Shown here one piece after another: positions 27,603 to 36,916 of a DNA stretch of 64,000 nt; within the stretch, counting starts at the first letter, position 1; each line of letters opens with the position of its first letter. The position numbers were made by a program, and so were the translations under genes. The notes under the pieces are model-generated. The model ran no database searches, was not told the DNA's origin, and saw only the letters and a list, made by a program, of their open reading frames with translations. The DNA comes from Rhodocytophaga rosea (GTDB taxonomy: Bacteria > Bacteroidota > Bacteroidia > Cytophagales > 172606-1): assembly GCF_010119975.1 (NCBI RefSeq), contig NZ_CP048222.1, forward strand, positions 4,544,501-4,608,500, in the 5' to 3' direction.

Positions 27603-28172
27603 TTACAACAAGCTATGTGCCTCATTTTTCAGCAACTGATTTAATTCTTCTGCCAGCCGTTTTCGGGCACGGAAAATTTTTACTTTAGCCGTATTCGCCG
27701 CAATTCCAGTAATACCTTCTATTTCTTCCAATGAAAACTCTTTCAGATAAAACAAAGTTATCATGGTAACGTCATCTGGCGGCAGCTTGTTCAGGGCTTT
27801 TTGAATATACACTTGTTGCTCTTTTTGTTTCATGCCTTCCCCGGAATCACTCATGCCGAGTTTAGAAAGTTTAAAATCCTCGATCTGTTCGGTAGCCATC
27901 TTATTTTTCCGCTTGTTTCCGAGGGCAGCATTAAATACAATCCGGTAAAACCAGGTAGTGAACTTAGATTCGCGGTTAAACTGAGGCAAAGCCCGGAATG
28001 CACTCATAAAAGCATCCTGCGTAATTTCTTCAGCATCTTCACGGCTTCCCAGAATGCGATAGGCAACCGTAAAAGCATACTCCTTGTGCCGGTTAATTAA
28101 CGCCCGGTACGCAAACTGATCACCCGTAAGAATACGGTCAATTAAAGCCAGATCTTTCTGATTGTCGTGCAC
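27603..28172 (-). CDS. ECF RNA polymerase sigma factor (RpoE-like)
   Basis: The 189-residue protein has region 2 at about 20-90 (YRILGSREDAEEITQDAFM, FTTWFYRIVFNAALGNKR) and region 4 at about 125-180 (LPPDDVTMITLFYLKEFSLE, GIAANTAKVKIFRARKRL). These are close to the common bacteroidotal ECF subgroup. It is followed by the zinc-finger anti-sigma gene in an operon, and the barrel gene lies 75 bp upstream in the same direction. Confidence 0.95.
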   Translation of the reverse strand: MHDNQKDLALIDRILTGDQFAYRALINRHKEYAFTVAYRILGSREDAEEITQDAFMSAFRALPQFNRESKFTTWFYRIVFNAALGNKRKNKMATEQIEDFKLSKLGMSDSGEGMKQKEQQVYIQKALNKLPPDDVTMITLFYLKEFSLEEIEGITGIAANTAKVKIFRARKRLAEELNQLLKNEAHSLL

Positions 28173-28247
28173 AGTGCATTAGATACAGCCAGTTACAGCC
28201 AGGTTACAGGTGAAGATAGATTTTATTTAACTAGGTAAATTCAAAAA

Positions 28248-28937
28248 TTACCTGCTGAAGTAAAATTGCAATCCCAAACTGAACCGTGATGGATCTAATG
28301 AAAAGGCGGCATATCTATTTGTGTTAGTATTTTCTATAGGTTCACTTATATTTCCTTGAATGGAAGTCCCTTTTGTTTTTGCTCTGGTAAAGCTATATCT
28401 AATTAGTCCTAAAGATACCTCAATCCCTAACTTATTGGTAGCGAAAAATACTAATCCGGGTGAAAAGGTAAATCCAGGTGAAAGGCTGGTGCGGTTTGAT
28501 GTAGTTTTATCCTCAACATTGGCTACTCTAGATATTATCTCCGAATTCATGCGTTCAAATGAAAATATATTTGCTTGCCCAAAAACGCTTACTTTCTCAT
28601 TCAGTTTTTTATAATACCGCACAAAGGGACTTATTGAAAAGGTTTTAAATATCTGAGATCTATAATTTTGTTCTCCAGTTAAAATTGTTTTCTGACTTGA
28701 GTAGTTTGGGTTCAAGCCAATAACCAGGTTGTTTGCAATAAAATAACCCAGTGAAGGCCGTACATGAAAGAAAGTCTGCTTTTCCTTACTAAAAAGTACG
28801 TTATTTAAATCAGTATCATCTATTTCATTGATAATACCAAAACTCCCTCCCAACAAGAAATTGCCTTTACTGGTTTGTGCGTAGCTGATCAAACAAATTG
28901 ATACAAAAAAGAAAAATGTGCATAGCGTGGTTTTCAT
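28248..28937 (-). CDS. Small outer-membrane beta-barrel protein
   Basis: The 229-residue precursor has a signal peptide ending SYAQ, then alternating strands typical of an eight-stranded OMP_b-brl barrel (GNFLLGGSFGIINE, PSLGYFIANNLVIGL, ISPFVRYYKKLNEKVSVFGQ), ending in the aromatic LGLQFYFSR pattern needed for barrel assembly. No ligand can be suggested. It precedes the ECF sigma operon on the same strand, so it may belong to that envelope-stress unit; this is inference from position. Confidence 0.82.
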   Translation of the reverse strand: MKTTLCTFFFFVSICLISYAQTSKGNFLLGGSFGIINEIDDTDLNNVLFSKEKQTFFHVRPSLGYFIANNLVIGLNPNYSSQKTILTGEQNYRSQIFKTFSISPFVRYYKKLNEKVSVFGQANIFSFERMNSEIISRVANVEDKTTSNRTSLSPGFTFSPGLVFFATNKLGIEVSLGLIRYSFTRAKTKGTSIQGNISEPIENTNTNRYAAFSLDPSRFSLGLQFYFSR

Positions 28938-29216
28938 ACTAAATGTGGATTTTATAAGTGACGGGCTGGAATATGATAAATATTACAAGAAATATAATAA
29001 TTATTTAAAGATGATAAATAGTGCGTAAGAGAAAAGAAGAGTGAATTCTTATAGAACTTTTTGATACAATCGAGAAATACGCTATAAAAACTATGACAAA
29101 GTGATCTCCAATATTTTCTGAAATTTTTTCTTCCTCCCTGTAACCTTCCTGCTGAAGCCTGCATCATATGGGCAACATCAATAATTTCAACAGAACCATT
29201 AAAAACAAAAATAACA

Positions 29217-29624
29217 ATGGAAATCTCTCCTATACTTATTCCAATATCTGCCATTGTCGGCGTATTTACCATGATCATCCTCATACGCAAGTTTGAGAAC
29301 GACGAACGTATGGCCATGATCGAAAAAGGCTTAAACCCGCATACGCCAAAGCCCAGGCGTCCTCGTCCTAAATCGAATTCGATGATCACCTTTCATTTTG
29401 CTGCCATCTCCATTGGGTTGAGCTTAGGTTTACTCATAGGCTATCTGCTGGAAAGTGTGTTCAATATGTTTGAACCCGTAGCTTATTTTTCTATGATTCT
29501 GCTATTTGGCGGCATTGGCTTACTGGTTTCTTATGCCGTACAATTCAACCACGAAGAAAGAGAACGTGAACGGGAGCGGGAACAAGAAATAAAGGCTGAA
29601 AAGCAGTATTCAGACGACATATAG
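29217..29624 (+). CDS. DUF6249-type inner-membrane protein
   Basis: The 135-residue protein has three predicted transmembrane helices (ILIPISAIVGVFTMIILI; MITFHFAAISIGLSLGLLIG; YFSMILLFGGIGLLVSYAV) separated by a basic proline-rich cytoplasmic loop (HTPKPRRPRPKS), and ends in an Arg/Glu-alternating tail (HEEREREREREQE) that would form a charged helix. The pattern EKGLNP after helix one matches DUF6249 proteins, which often sit beside ECF sigma genes in this phylum. It is 105 bp before pbpC. Confidence 0.75.
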   Translation: MEISPILIPISAIVGVFTMIILIRKFENDERMAMIEKGLNPHTPKPRRPRPKSNSMITFHFAAISIGLSLGLLIGYLLESVFNMFEPVAYFSMILLFGGIGLLVSYAVQFNHEEREREREREQEIKAEKQYSDDI

Positions 29625-29728
29625 TACAGTATCCATACATCCAGTGGTAGACATGGTATAACTATGCAGTATAAAGCTTGTTTATCTTTACCAGAATACC
29701 TCGTAACTTACCGTCTGTTTCAGACTTC

Positions 29729-32065
29729 ATGTTTACCACTGTTGCATCACTGTTGAGCAGAAAGATTATTAAAATCAGCCTGGGCATCATTGCCGGTAGT
29801 TTTTTGCTGTTTTTATTACTGCATCTGCTGTTTCCACTAAAACTCTTAGTTTCTTATTCCCAGATTATTACTGCCCGCGACGGTTCGGTACTGCATGGCT
29901 ATTTAAGTCACGACGACAAGTGGCGCATGAAAACAGAACTCAAAGAGATTATTCCGCAACTGAGCAAAACCATTATTTACAAAGAAGACAAGTATTTCTA
30001 TTACCATCCGGGCATTAACCCAGTGGCTATTGTAAGGGCAGGAGTTAATAATATACTCAAAGGAAAAACAACCTCTGGTGCTTCTACCATTACTATGCAG
30101 GTGGCCCGTTTGCTGTCGCCAAAAAAACGTACTTATGCCAATAAAGTGGTGGAAATATTCAGGGCATTACAACTGGAATGGCAGTTCAGCAAAGAAGAAA
30201 TTCTGCAATTATACCTGAATCTTGTTCCGTATGGCGGTAATGTAGAGGGGGTGAAATCTGCTTCCCTGTTGTACTTTGGCCGTTTACCAGACCAGCTCAG
30301 CCTGGCTCAGATAGCCACTTTATCTATCGTGCCTAACCGGCCTACTTCCCTTGGTCTGGGAAAAAACGAAATACTGCTGTTACAGGAACGGAATAAGTGG
30401 CTTAAACGCTTTGAGAGAGATAATTTATTTCCTGAAAAAGAAATACAGGATGCCTTACTGGAACCTCTGGAAGCTAGGCGAAGGCCAGTGCCTAAAGTAG
30501 CTCCGCATTTTTCTTACCGGCTCAAAAGTCAGTTTCCGAAAGCCGATCAGTTGCCTACCACACTCAATCCTGCCATGCAACAGAAAGTGCAGCAACTAGC
30601 TTATAATTATAGTAAACGCCTGCAACGCTATAATATCAATAACCTGGCTGTGCTTGTGCTGAATAACCGCACGATGGAGGTAGAAGCTTATATTGGCTCA
30701 CCCGATTATAGCGATCAGGCACATGCCGGGCAGGTAGATGGAGTAAAGGCAATTCGCTCTCCGGGAAGTACTTTAAAGCCATTGATTTATGCAATGGGAA
30801 TAGATATGGGCAAAATCACCCCTAAAACCATACTAACTGATGTGCCCAGCAGTTTTGCCGGATATAACCCGGATAACTTCGATAAAAAGTTCAATGGCCG
30901 GGTGAGTGTAGAAAAAGCCTTGTCGTATTCGCTCAATATACCGGCGGTGAAAGTATTGCATGAAACCGGGCTCCCCATCTTTATTGACAAATTAAAACGA
31001 GCCAGTTTCCGGCAGATCGATAAAGATGAAAACAAACTGGGTTTATCAGTAGCGCTTGGAGGTTGTGGTGTAACCCTTGAAGAACTAACAGGCTTATTCG
31101 CTTCCTTTGCCAATAATGGCTATTACAGACCTTTACGTTACCTCACGCAACCAAAACCTGTTACGCCAGATACAGCCAGACAAGTGCGCATTGTTTCTCC
31201 GGAAGCGGCGTTTATGATCCATGAAATTCTTACCCAGGCTTCCAGGCCGGATCTGCCTAATAATTACCAGAATAGTTATCATGTGCCGAAAGTAGCCTGG
31301 AAGACCGGAACTTCGTATGGACGCAGGGATGCCTGGAGTATTGGGTATAATGCTACATATACAGTAGGGGTATGGGTAGGCAATGCCAGTGGGGAAGGGG
31401 TTCGGGAATTGACTGGCGCTGATATTGCAACCCCCTTGCTATTTACCATCTTCAATACGATTGATTATAATTCTACTAATCAATGGTTTTCTGCACCCAA
31501 AAGTCTGGCTTTCCGGCTGGTGTGTACCGAAACCGGACTTGCCCCGGATGATTTTTGTAAGAATCAGGCGGCAGATTATTTTATTCCATTGGTTTCCTCT
31601 ACCCAAAAATGCACCCACGAAAAAGAAGTGGCCATTTCTATAAATGAATCATTCTCGTATTGTACCACTTGCCAGCCAGCTATCGGATTTAAAAAGAAGC
31701 GCTATCCTAACCTGACCCCAGATTTGATCGCCTATTATGATAACAGTGGAATCGTATATGAGAAAATTCCCAGACATAACCCGACTTGTACCCGCATTTT
31801 TGATAGTCAGGCTCCTTTAATTGTTTCGCCGGTACAAGGCCAGGAATACTTTATCGACAGTGATTCGCCGCCGGAACTAATGCTGAGCTGCCAGGCGGAT
31901 AATGAAGTGAAGCAAGTCTATTGGTTTATCAACGACCAGTTTTATGTGACTGCCAATGCCGCAGAAAAAGTATTTTTCAAACCTGCTACTGGTCCGCTCA
32001 AAATCTCCTGCAGCGACGACAAAGGCCGGAATTCCGATGTGCAGGTTAAGGTAAGGGCGGAGTGA
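29729..32065 (+). CDS. pbpC: Penicillin-binding protein 1C
   Basis: PbpC is a bifunctional class A penicillin-binding protein. From the ATG giving MFTTVASLLSRK (778 residues; an in-frame TTG at 29678 is less likely) it has one transmembrane helix, a GT51 glycosyltransferase domain (KEDKYFYYHPG with the catalytic Glu, GASTITMQVARLL, YLNLVPYGGNVEGV), a transpeptidase domain with SPGSTLKPLIY (active Ser and Lys), SLN and KTGTS, and the C-terminal BiPBP_C domain. The alpha-2-macroglobulin gene that often accompanies pbpC is absent here. Confidence 0.95.
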   Translation: MFTTVASLLSRKIIKISLGIIAGSFLLFLLLHLLFPLKLLVSYSQIITARDGSVLHGYLSHDDKWRMKTELKEIIPQLSKTIIYKEDKYFYYHPGINPVAIVRAGVNNILKGKTTSGASTITMQVARLLSPKKRTYANKVVEIFRALQLEWQFSKEEILQLYLNLVPYGGNVEGVKSASLLYFGRLPDQLSLAQIATLSIVPNRPTSLGLGKNEILLLQERNKWLKRFERDNLFPEKEIQDALLEPLEARRRPVPKVAPHFSYRLKSQFPKADQLPTTLNPAMQQKVQQLAYNYSKRLQRYNINNLAVLVLNNRTMEVEAYIGSPDYSDQAHAGQVDGVKAIRSPGSTLKPLIYAMGIDMGKITPKTILTDVPSSFAGYNPDNFDKKFNGRVSVEKALSYSLNIPAVKVLHETGLPIFIDKLKRASFRQIDKDENKLGLSVALGGCGVTLEELTGLFASFANNGYYRPLRYLTQPKPVTPDTARQVRIVSPEAAFMIHEILTQASRPDLPNNYQNSYHVPKVAWKTGTSYGRRDAWSIGYNATYTVGVWVGNASGEGVRELTGADIATPLLFTIFNTIDYNSTNQWFSAPKSLAFRLVCTETGLAPDDFCKNQAADYFIPLVSSTQKCTHEKEVAISINESFSYCTTCQPAIGFKKKRYPNLTPDLIAYYDNSGIVYEKIPRHNPTCTRIFDSQAPLIVSPVQGQEYFIDSDSPPELMLSCQADNEVKQVYWFINDQFYVTANAAEKVFFKPATGPLKISCSDDKGRNSDVQVKVRAE

Positions 32066-32159
32066 GATTTTTCGTTTAATGTGGATGTATTTCTAAATGT
32101 TGTAAAAGCTGCCCTATTGTACTATCGGCGACAATGCACTCTTAATTATAATTTCATTC

Positions 32160-33938
32160 TTATATTTCAATCTTCACTGCATCCTGATAAAATTCTTTAA
32201 AGGTATTCATCCATTCATCATACTCCAAGTTGTTAATGCTAGTGGAAAATAAAAAAGAACTACCAATTACAATCCTTTTATATCTCGGTCTGGTTATAGC
32301 GACATTTAACCGATTAGGTTTAAAATAAAATTCTGCTCTTTGTGTCGCATGGCCAGGGTCACTTGTCGTTAGTGAAATGATTATCACATCTCTTTCTTGT
32401 CCCTGAATTCTTTCGACTGTATCAATAACTATTTCATTTAATATTTTTTCAGAATTATCTCCAAAATCATCTTGAATAGTTTTTTTTTATTAATCTTCCT
32501 TGCGCCCGATATGGCGCAATTACAGCTATTTCGTTTGTTTCAACCCCGATATTAATTAATTCCTTTACTAATTCACTGATAATTTTTGCCTCTTCTGGTG
32601 ATCTAATGCTTCTATTTTCATGTTTTAGATCAATGAATACGGTTGAGTTTTCTGGTTCTAATATATTCTTAAATTTTTGAGGAAGGGTTTTATATGAAAT
32701 TAAAGAATTTGCCACTGATGGTGCAGAAATTAACGTATTATTATAAAACTTCTTGCTTGGAAATCTGTTAATGGCGCTATTCATTCTATACGTTATGTTC
32801 AGCATCGTTCCGGGATTTTTTTCAAAAAGCAATTCGAAAATTGATTTTGTAAGTTCTTTATTAGCATGTTTCGCTTGGATGATTGGTGGCATCTGTTGAT
32901 GGTCGCCAATAAATATATATTTCTTTCCAGCAAGCATGCCAATAATACCCAATGGAATAGTTAGCTGTCCCGCTTCATCAAAAATTACTGTATCAAACTC
33001 AAAACCTCTCAATTTATTTATAGTTGCATAACAGGTAGCGCCTATAATAACTCCCTTACTCTCTGAATTATATAAATCAGTAGGTAATTCTTTATAGTTT
33101 TTAACTTCTCCTCCTTCCCAAATTAAGTCATCCGCATCAGTTTCCAAACCAATTTTAATTATATGCTCATATGAAGTAACTTTAGAAATTTTGACCAAAG
33201 CATTATTTATTGCTCTGTGAGTAAATGCAGTGATTAGGATATTTTTACCCATTTTTGCAAGTTGATGAGCGATGTGAGCAAGTAACCAAGTTTTACCTGT
33301 ACCTGGAGGTCCTTGTATAAGATATATATTCTCAGCTGAGTAAGAATTGATAAATGCCTCTTTTTGTTTTTGATTAAATCCAAAATTATTTGATATTTCT
33401 TCTGCATAAATTTTATCTTTCTGATTAAATAAAGGAACTGCATCTTCTTTAATTAGCTTACGAATTATTTTTTCCTTTTCTGGGAATATCAGTATTTTAT
33501 CTAATGCTGTTTTACAATTTCTCTTATATCAACTTTATCACTATCCAATATCCAATTTGGGGTATTTTGTATCTCTAAAGGAAAATGGCAATAGCCCTGT
33601 TGCTGTAGTTTTACTTCTAAAACAAGTCCTTTATCTTCTAAGATTTCGTATGAAAAAGTATTTACTGTACTTTTTGGATTGCCTTTATGAAGTATAACTT
33701 TGCTTCCCTTTCTGAATTTTGATGTATTTTCATTACATTCAAGTGTAGCTTTATCAGAAATAATTGATGAATAACCCTTGATTCTCATTCCTTTAATCTT
33801 CAAAAAGATATTTCCGATTGCTTCACCGGCAGCTATTCTTTCTTTGAGAGGCTTTGCCCATGTTTCTTCTATTTGTCGATTCTTTTCATCATACTCTTTA
33901 TCGATAAAAAGTTTTAGTTCTTTAATATAGTCTATCAT
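32160..33938 (-). pseudogene. SF1 (UPF1-like) helicase broken by two frameshifts
   Basis: Three consecutive frames join into one protein of about 590 residues. Piece one (33501-33938) is an N-terminal beta-rich part. Shifting one base at the AAAA run (33510-33513) restores ALDKILIFPEK and the helicase core: motif I GPPGTGKTWL, TAFTHRAINNAL, motif II FDEAGQ, motif III GDHQQMPPI, motif IV-like NITYRMNSAI. The core stops at 32467 within a nine-A run; removing one A restores IDTVERIQGQERDV (motif V) and LNVAITRPRYKR (motif VI), ending at 32160. Both shifts are at homopolymers. The stretch is visibly richer in A+T than its neighbours (about one third G+C in sampled lines against about half in pbpC), suggesting transfer. 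UPF1-like helicases occur in several defence loci, but no partner nuclease is present. Confidence 0.8.
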
Positions 33939-34111
33939 ATTTTTACTTTTTGCTGATTATGAGTGTATGACCACGCCTTTTAAATAATATACATTGTCAC
34001 TATAAAAAAGGTAAATGAAAATATCGAAAATCTATTAACATGACAAGTAGTCAATCAAATATTGTCACTTAGATAAGTGGTGAGAGACTGTAAGACAATT
34101 TAGTAGAAACA

Positions 34112-34158
34112 AATAAAAGTGCCTATACACCTGAATAAACGGCATATAGGCACCTTTA
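34112..34158 (-). terminator. Terminator after the Hint-domain gene
   Basis: On the minus strand GTGCCTATA and TATAGGCAC form a 9-bp stem around a 17-base loop, followed by TTTTATTTG, about 30 bp past the stop codon. A-rich sequence precedes the stem. Confidence 0.82.
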
Positions 34159-34186
34159 TCAAAAGCAACAATACTGTTATAAATGG

Positions 34187-35227
34187 CTACTTATCCAGCA
34201 CCACCGTATTGTTGATCAAAAAATTCTGTTTATCAGTTACCAGGTTATATACTTTTTTTACTTGCCGGGCTTCGGTTACTACCTGCATCACTTTATATTT
34301 TATAAACATGCCACTGGCGCTGTTATACTGATAGAGATATTCTCCTTTTTCCAAAGTTTCTATCGTTTTGCGGCCTTTATTGGTATACACCGGATGATTG
34401 GGTGTAGCTTCCAGCATCACACTGGGCACATACGCTTGCATCGAAGCCGTAGGCTCATCGCTGATCAGCAGCACCGAAGTAATAGTATACGCTTTATCAG
34501 CATGGGTATGAACTTCTTTTACTCTGGTAGTTTGTAATGCACCTGTAGCAGCATCAAAAGCGGCTACTTCGTCTCCGGCACGTACATCTTTGATTGCTTT
34601 CTCACTGCCATCAGCCATCCGTACCAAAGCCTCTTCCGGGAAACATACATCATAATCAGTAGCAGCACCGGCAACTGGTGCTGCCTGTCCGCCACCGGAG
34701 GCAAACATCGCACTCATTTCCCTGGACATTACGTACGAAAATGCAGATAATAAACCATTTTCCTGGGCACCGTATTCTTTCAGGTCGTCAATATATCTGG
34801 CCCATACCTCTTTCGGCGCATTGGGGGTAGGAATACACAAGCTAATGGTTTTGCTGTTTCCCGGCGTATGATAAAAAGCCACCATGCCCAGCTCTTTTTT
34901 TGTTTTGTTATCCATCAGTTTGTAGAGGTATATCTTCCGCTCGATGCCATCGCTGTATTTAAATACATAGGGCGGTTTCATCTGGTAGCGGTCCAGAATA
35001 TAGGCATTCTCAAACTTTACATAGGTATCCTGGTCGAGGTTTTTGGGAATGAAGGTCTTTACTTTGTTGAATTCTTCCAGGGTAAGGCTGCGGCTTTCGG
35101 TTTTGGGTTCCTGAGCAAGTGCTTTTGAGAACAAACCTGAGGCACTTATACATACCAGGCATATGAAAATCCGGGCTACATGGGTAAAATAGGCATGCTG
35201 TTGGAAGGCATACTTGGGTGTGGACAT
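34187..35227 (-). CDS. Secreted Hint (Hedgehog/intein) domain protein
   Basis: The protein (346 residues from the ATG giving MSTPKYAFQQHAYF) has a signal peptide ending SKALAQ, a 155-residue N-terminal region of unknown fold (LEEFNKVKTFIPKNLDQDTY) and a Hint domain at about 195-346. The Hint domain begins with the candidate nucleophile Cys in DVCFPEEALVRMADG, continues with RAGDEVAAFDAATG and LEATPNHPVYT (block-B-like with the conserved NHPV His), and ends LVTDKQNFLINNTVVLDK. The usual C-terminal His-Asn and a downstream extein are absent, so if active it would cleave only at its N-terminal Cys, as Hedgehog proteins do. Its own terminator follows. Confidence 0.85.
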   Translation of the reverse strand: MSTPKYAFQQHAYFTHVARIFICLVCISASGLFSKALAQEPKTESRSLTLEEFNKVKTFIPKNLDQDTYVKFENAYILDRYQMKPPYVFKYSDGIERKIYLYKLMDNKTKKELGMVAFYHTPGNSKTISLCIPTPNAPKEVWARYIDDLKEYGAQENGLLSAFSYVMSREMSAMFASGGGQAAPVAGAATDYDVCFPEEALVRMADGSEKAIKDVRAGDEVAAFDAATGALQTTRVKEVHTHADKAYTITSVLLISDEPTASMQAYVPSVMLEATPNHPVYTNKGRKTIETLEKGEYLYQYNSASGMFIKYKVMQVVTEARQVKKVYNLVTDKQNFLINNTVVLDK

Positions 35228-35613
35228 AGGGTATAGGTTTAGGTTAGGTTGAAAAGGCAATCTTTTGGCGAATTCCAGCCAAAGCTATATTTAGCTAATA
35301 TAGATGGGATCGAAGAAAAACAAAAAAAATACAACCTCAAAGCCTGTATACAAAAATTGAAATATTATATTAGAATCAGTCAAAAAAACACAATAATAAT
35401 TGGTATTATTGTTTATTATCAAAATTAAATAAACTGTTTATTTATACAGCAAGAGGATGCCGGAAGATAGTATCTCACTTCTCAGCAAAGAAATATTGCC
35501 TTGTACACTTTTAGTCTACTTGTATAATAAGGTTGTAAGCAGGCTTTGTATGTACTTTTATGGAACAGAATTTCAGCAGGCTTTAAATTTTTAACCATAA
35601 ACACTTTTTACTT
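35228..35613. other. Divergent regulatory region between the Hint gene and an AraC gene
   Basis: This 386-bp AT-rich region has no supported gene and must hold two divergent promoters. It contains the palindrome annotated at 35390-35412. Nothing else distinct was seen. Confidence 0.45.
35390..35412. promoter_or_regulatory. Perfect palindrome, candidate operator
   Basis: ACAATAATA and TATTATTGT are exact complements around the five bases ATTGG. The site lies about midway between two divergent genes, one of which encodes an AraC-family regulator. Operator function is inference. Confidence 0.4.
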
Positions 35614-36612
35614 ATGTCCGACCTTATATATCCTCATTCAAAAACAGAATTAGAACATCACCTCAGCGAAACCATTATCCGGAATCATACCACCAGATTT
35701 GATATAACACATCAGCGTCTGGGGCAATGCTCTCTGGCCATTGATAAATATCAGGATTTCTCCCTTATGCTGACTAAGTATCAGACGATGGATCTCTCCA
35801 TACAGGTGCCGCTTAAGCGTGAAGAAAATACTTTAGTTATGGGCTTTTTATTGAAAGGTACCTATCATTTATCCTGTACTTGTCAGACGACCATGAAACC
35901 GGGAAGCCGGATGTTTAATTTGTTTCCCACTTTCAAAACGACGATGCAAATACCCAGTGAAACAGCCATAGAAGATTTGATTTTTAAAGTTCAGCCATCG
36001 ATGCTGCACGGTATGCTTACCTCTAGTGATGATCCTATGAGCGATTATTTATATAAATATACTGTAAAGAAAGGCAGGCTACATCCTTTTAGAACCACCT
36101 TTGTGATGGACGCTGAACTCTGGCAGATGGTACAGGCCATCAAGAACTGCCCATACCAGGGAAAAATGAAGCAATTGTACATTGATTCGCAGATTAAACT
36201 GATGCTGCTTCACCAGTTAGCCTTTACTTACAAACTGCACAAAAGCCGTCTGGAGCCTGCCGATCCTAAACTCACCAAAGCTGATATAGAGAAATTACAT
36301 GAGCTTCGCCTGTTTCTGGAAACCCATTTTCTGGAAATCCACACCCTGGAAAGCCTGTCCAGACAATATGGACTCAATCTGTTTAAGCTCAAATATGGGT
36401 TTAAGAAATTATTTAATACGTCTGTAATCAAATGGCTTGACGATAAGAAACTACAATATGCCTATCAGGCCTTACAGCAGGAGAATGCATATGTGGTAGA
36501 AATTGCAGAGGCACTTGGCTATAATCATTATAATAATTTCAGTGCTGCCTTTAAGCGCAAATTTGGTTTTTCACCCCAGCAACTATCCAATAAGTATATG
36601 ATGGCTGGTTAA
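35614..36612 (+). CDS. AraC-family transcriptional regulator
   Basis: The 332-residue soluble protein has an unassigned N-terminal sensor part (1-220, including TLVMGFLLKGTYHLSC) and a C-terminal AraC domain at about 230-330. The two helix-turn-helix units are visible as HTLESLSRQYGLNLFKLKYG and VVEIAEALGYNHYNNFSAAF, followed by KRKFGFSPQQLS. The build is like PchR-type siderophore or small-ligand regulators. It is divergent from the Hint gene and followed by a flavin amine oxidase gene; either may be its target. Confidence 0.9.
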   Translation: MSDLIYPHSKTELEHHLSETIIRNHTTRFDITHQRLGQCSLAIDKYQDFSLMLTKYQTMDLSIQVPLKREENTLVMGFLLKGTYHLSCTCQTTMKPGSRMFNLFPTFKTTMQIPSETAIEDLIFKVQPSMLHGMLTSSDDPMSDYLYKYTVKKGRLHPFRTTFVMDAELWQMVQAIKNCPYQGKMKQLYIDSQIKLMLLHQLAFTYKLHKSRLEPADPKLTKADIEKLHELRLFLETHFLEIHTLESLSRQYGLNLFKLKYGFKKLFNTSVIKWLDDKKLQYAYQALQQENAYVVEIAEALGYNHYNNFSAAFKRKFGFSPQQLSNKYMMAG

Positions 36613-36916
36613 AGCCCCAGCTTCGTTCGATCCTTTACCCAGCTACATGCTTCAGCCCGGCAATGGTATTAATTATTGTTAGGATTGAGGCATTTTTTTC
36701 TATTGGCAAAATATAGACTCTGTTCAACCGGAGTTAATTTCCTTTATGTAATAACAGTAAGTAATATATCTAGGCAATATATAATAATTTGGTAAAATAG
36801 TTATAAAATAAAATTTTATGGAATAAATTTTTGCATGTGTAGAATAAAATTCTAAAATTCATGCTGAATTACATTTATTAGTTTTCAATTCTATTATTCC
36901 TAAACTGCTTAAATCC
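36613..36916. other. AT-rich gene-free spacer before the amine oxidase gene
   Basis: The 304-bp stretch is strongly AT-rich in its second half and lacks a coding frame. AGAAT-AAA-ATTCT (about 36840) is a small palindrome near the oxidase start. No clear terminator follows the AraC gene. Confidence 0.4.

Noticed and set aside
28952-29389. Minus-strand frame of 145 residues near the DUF6249 gene
   Set aside because: It lies across the start of the DUF6249 gene, which has clear transmembrane helices, and the antisense protein lacks family features.
33234-33443. Open frame of 69 residues inside the helicase region
   Set aside because: It overlaps the helicase motif I region (GPPGTGKT) in another frame and has no independent support; the helicase frame carries the real motifs.
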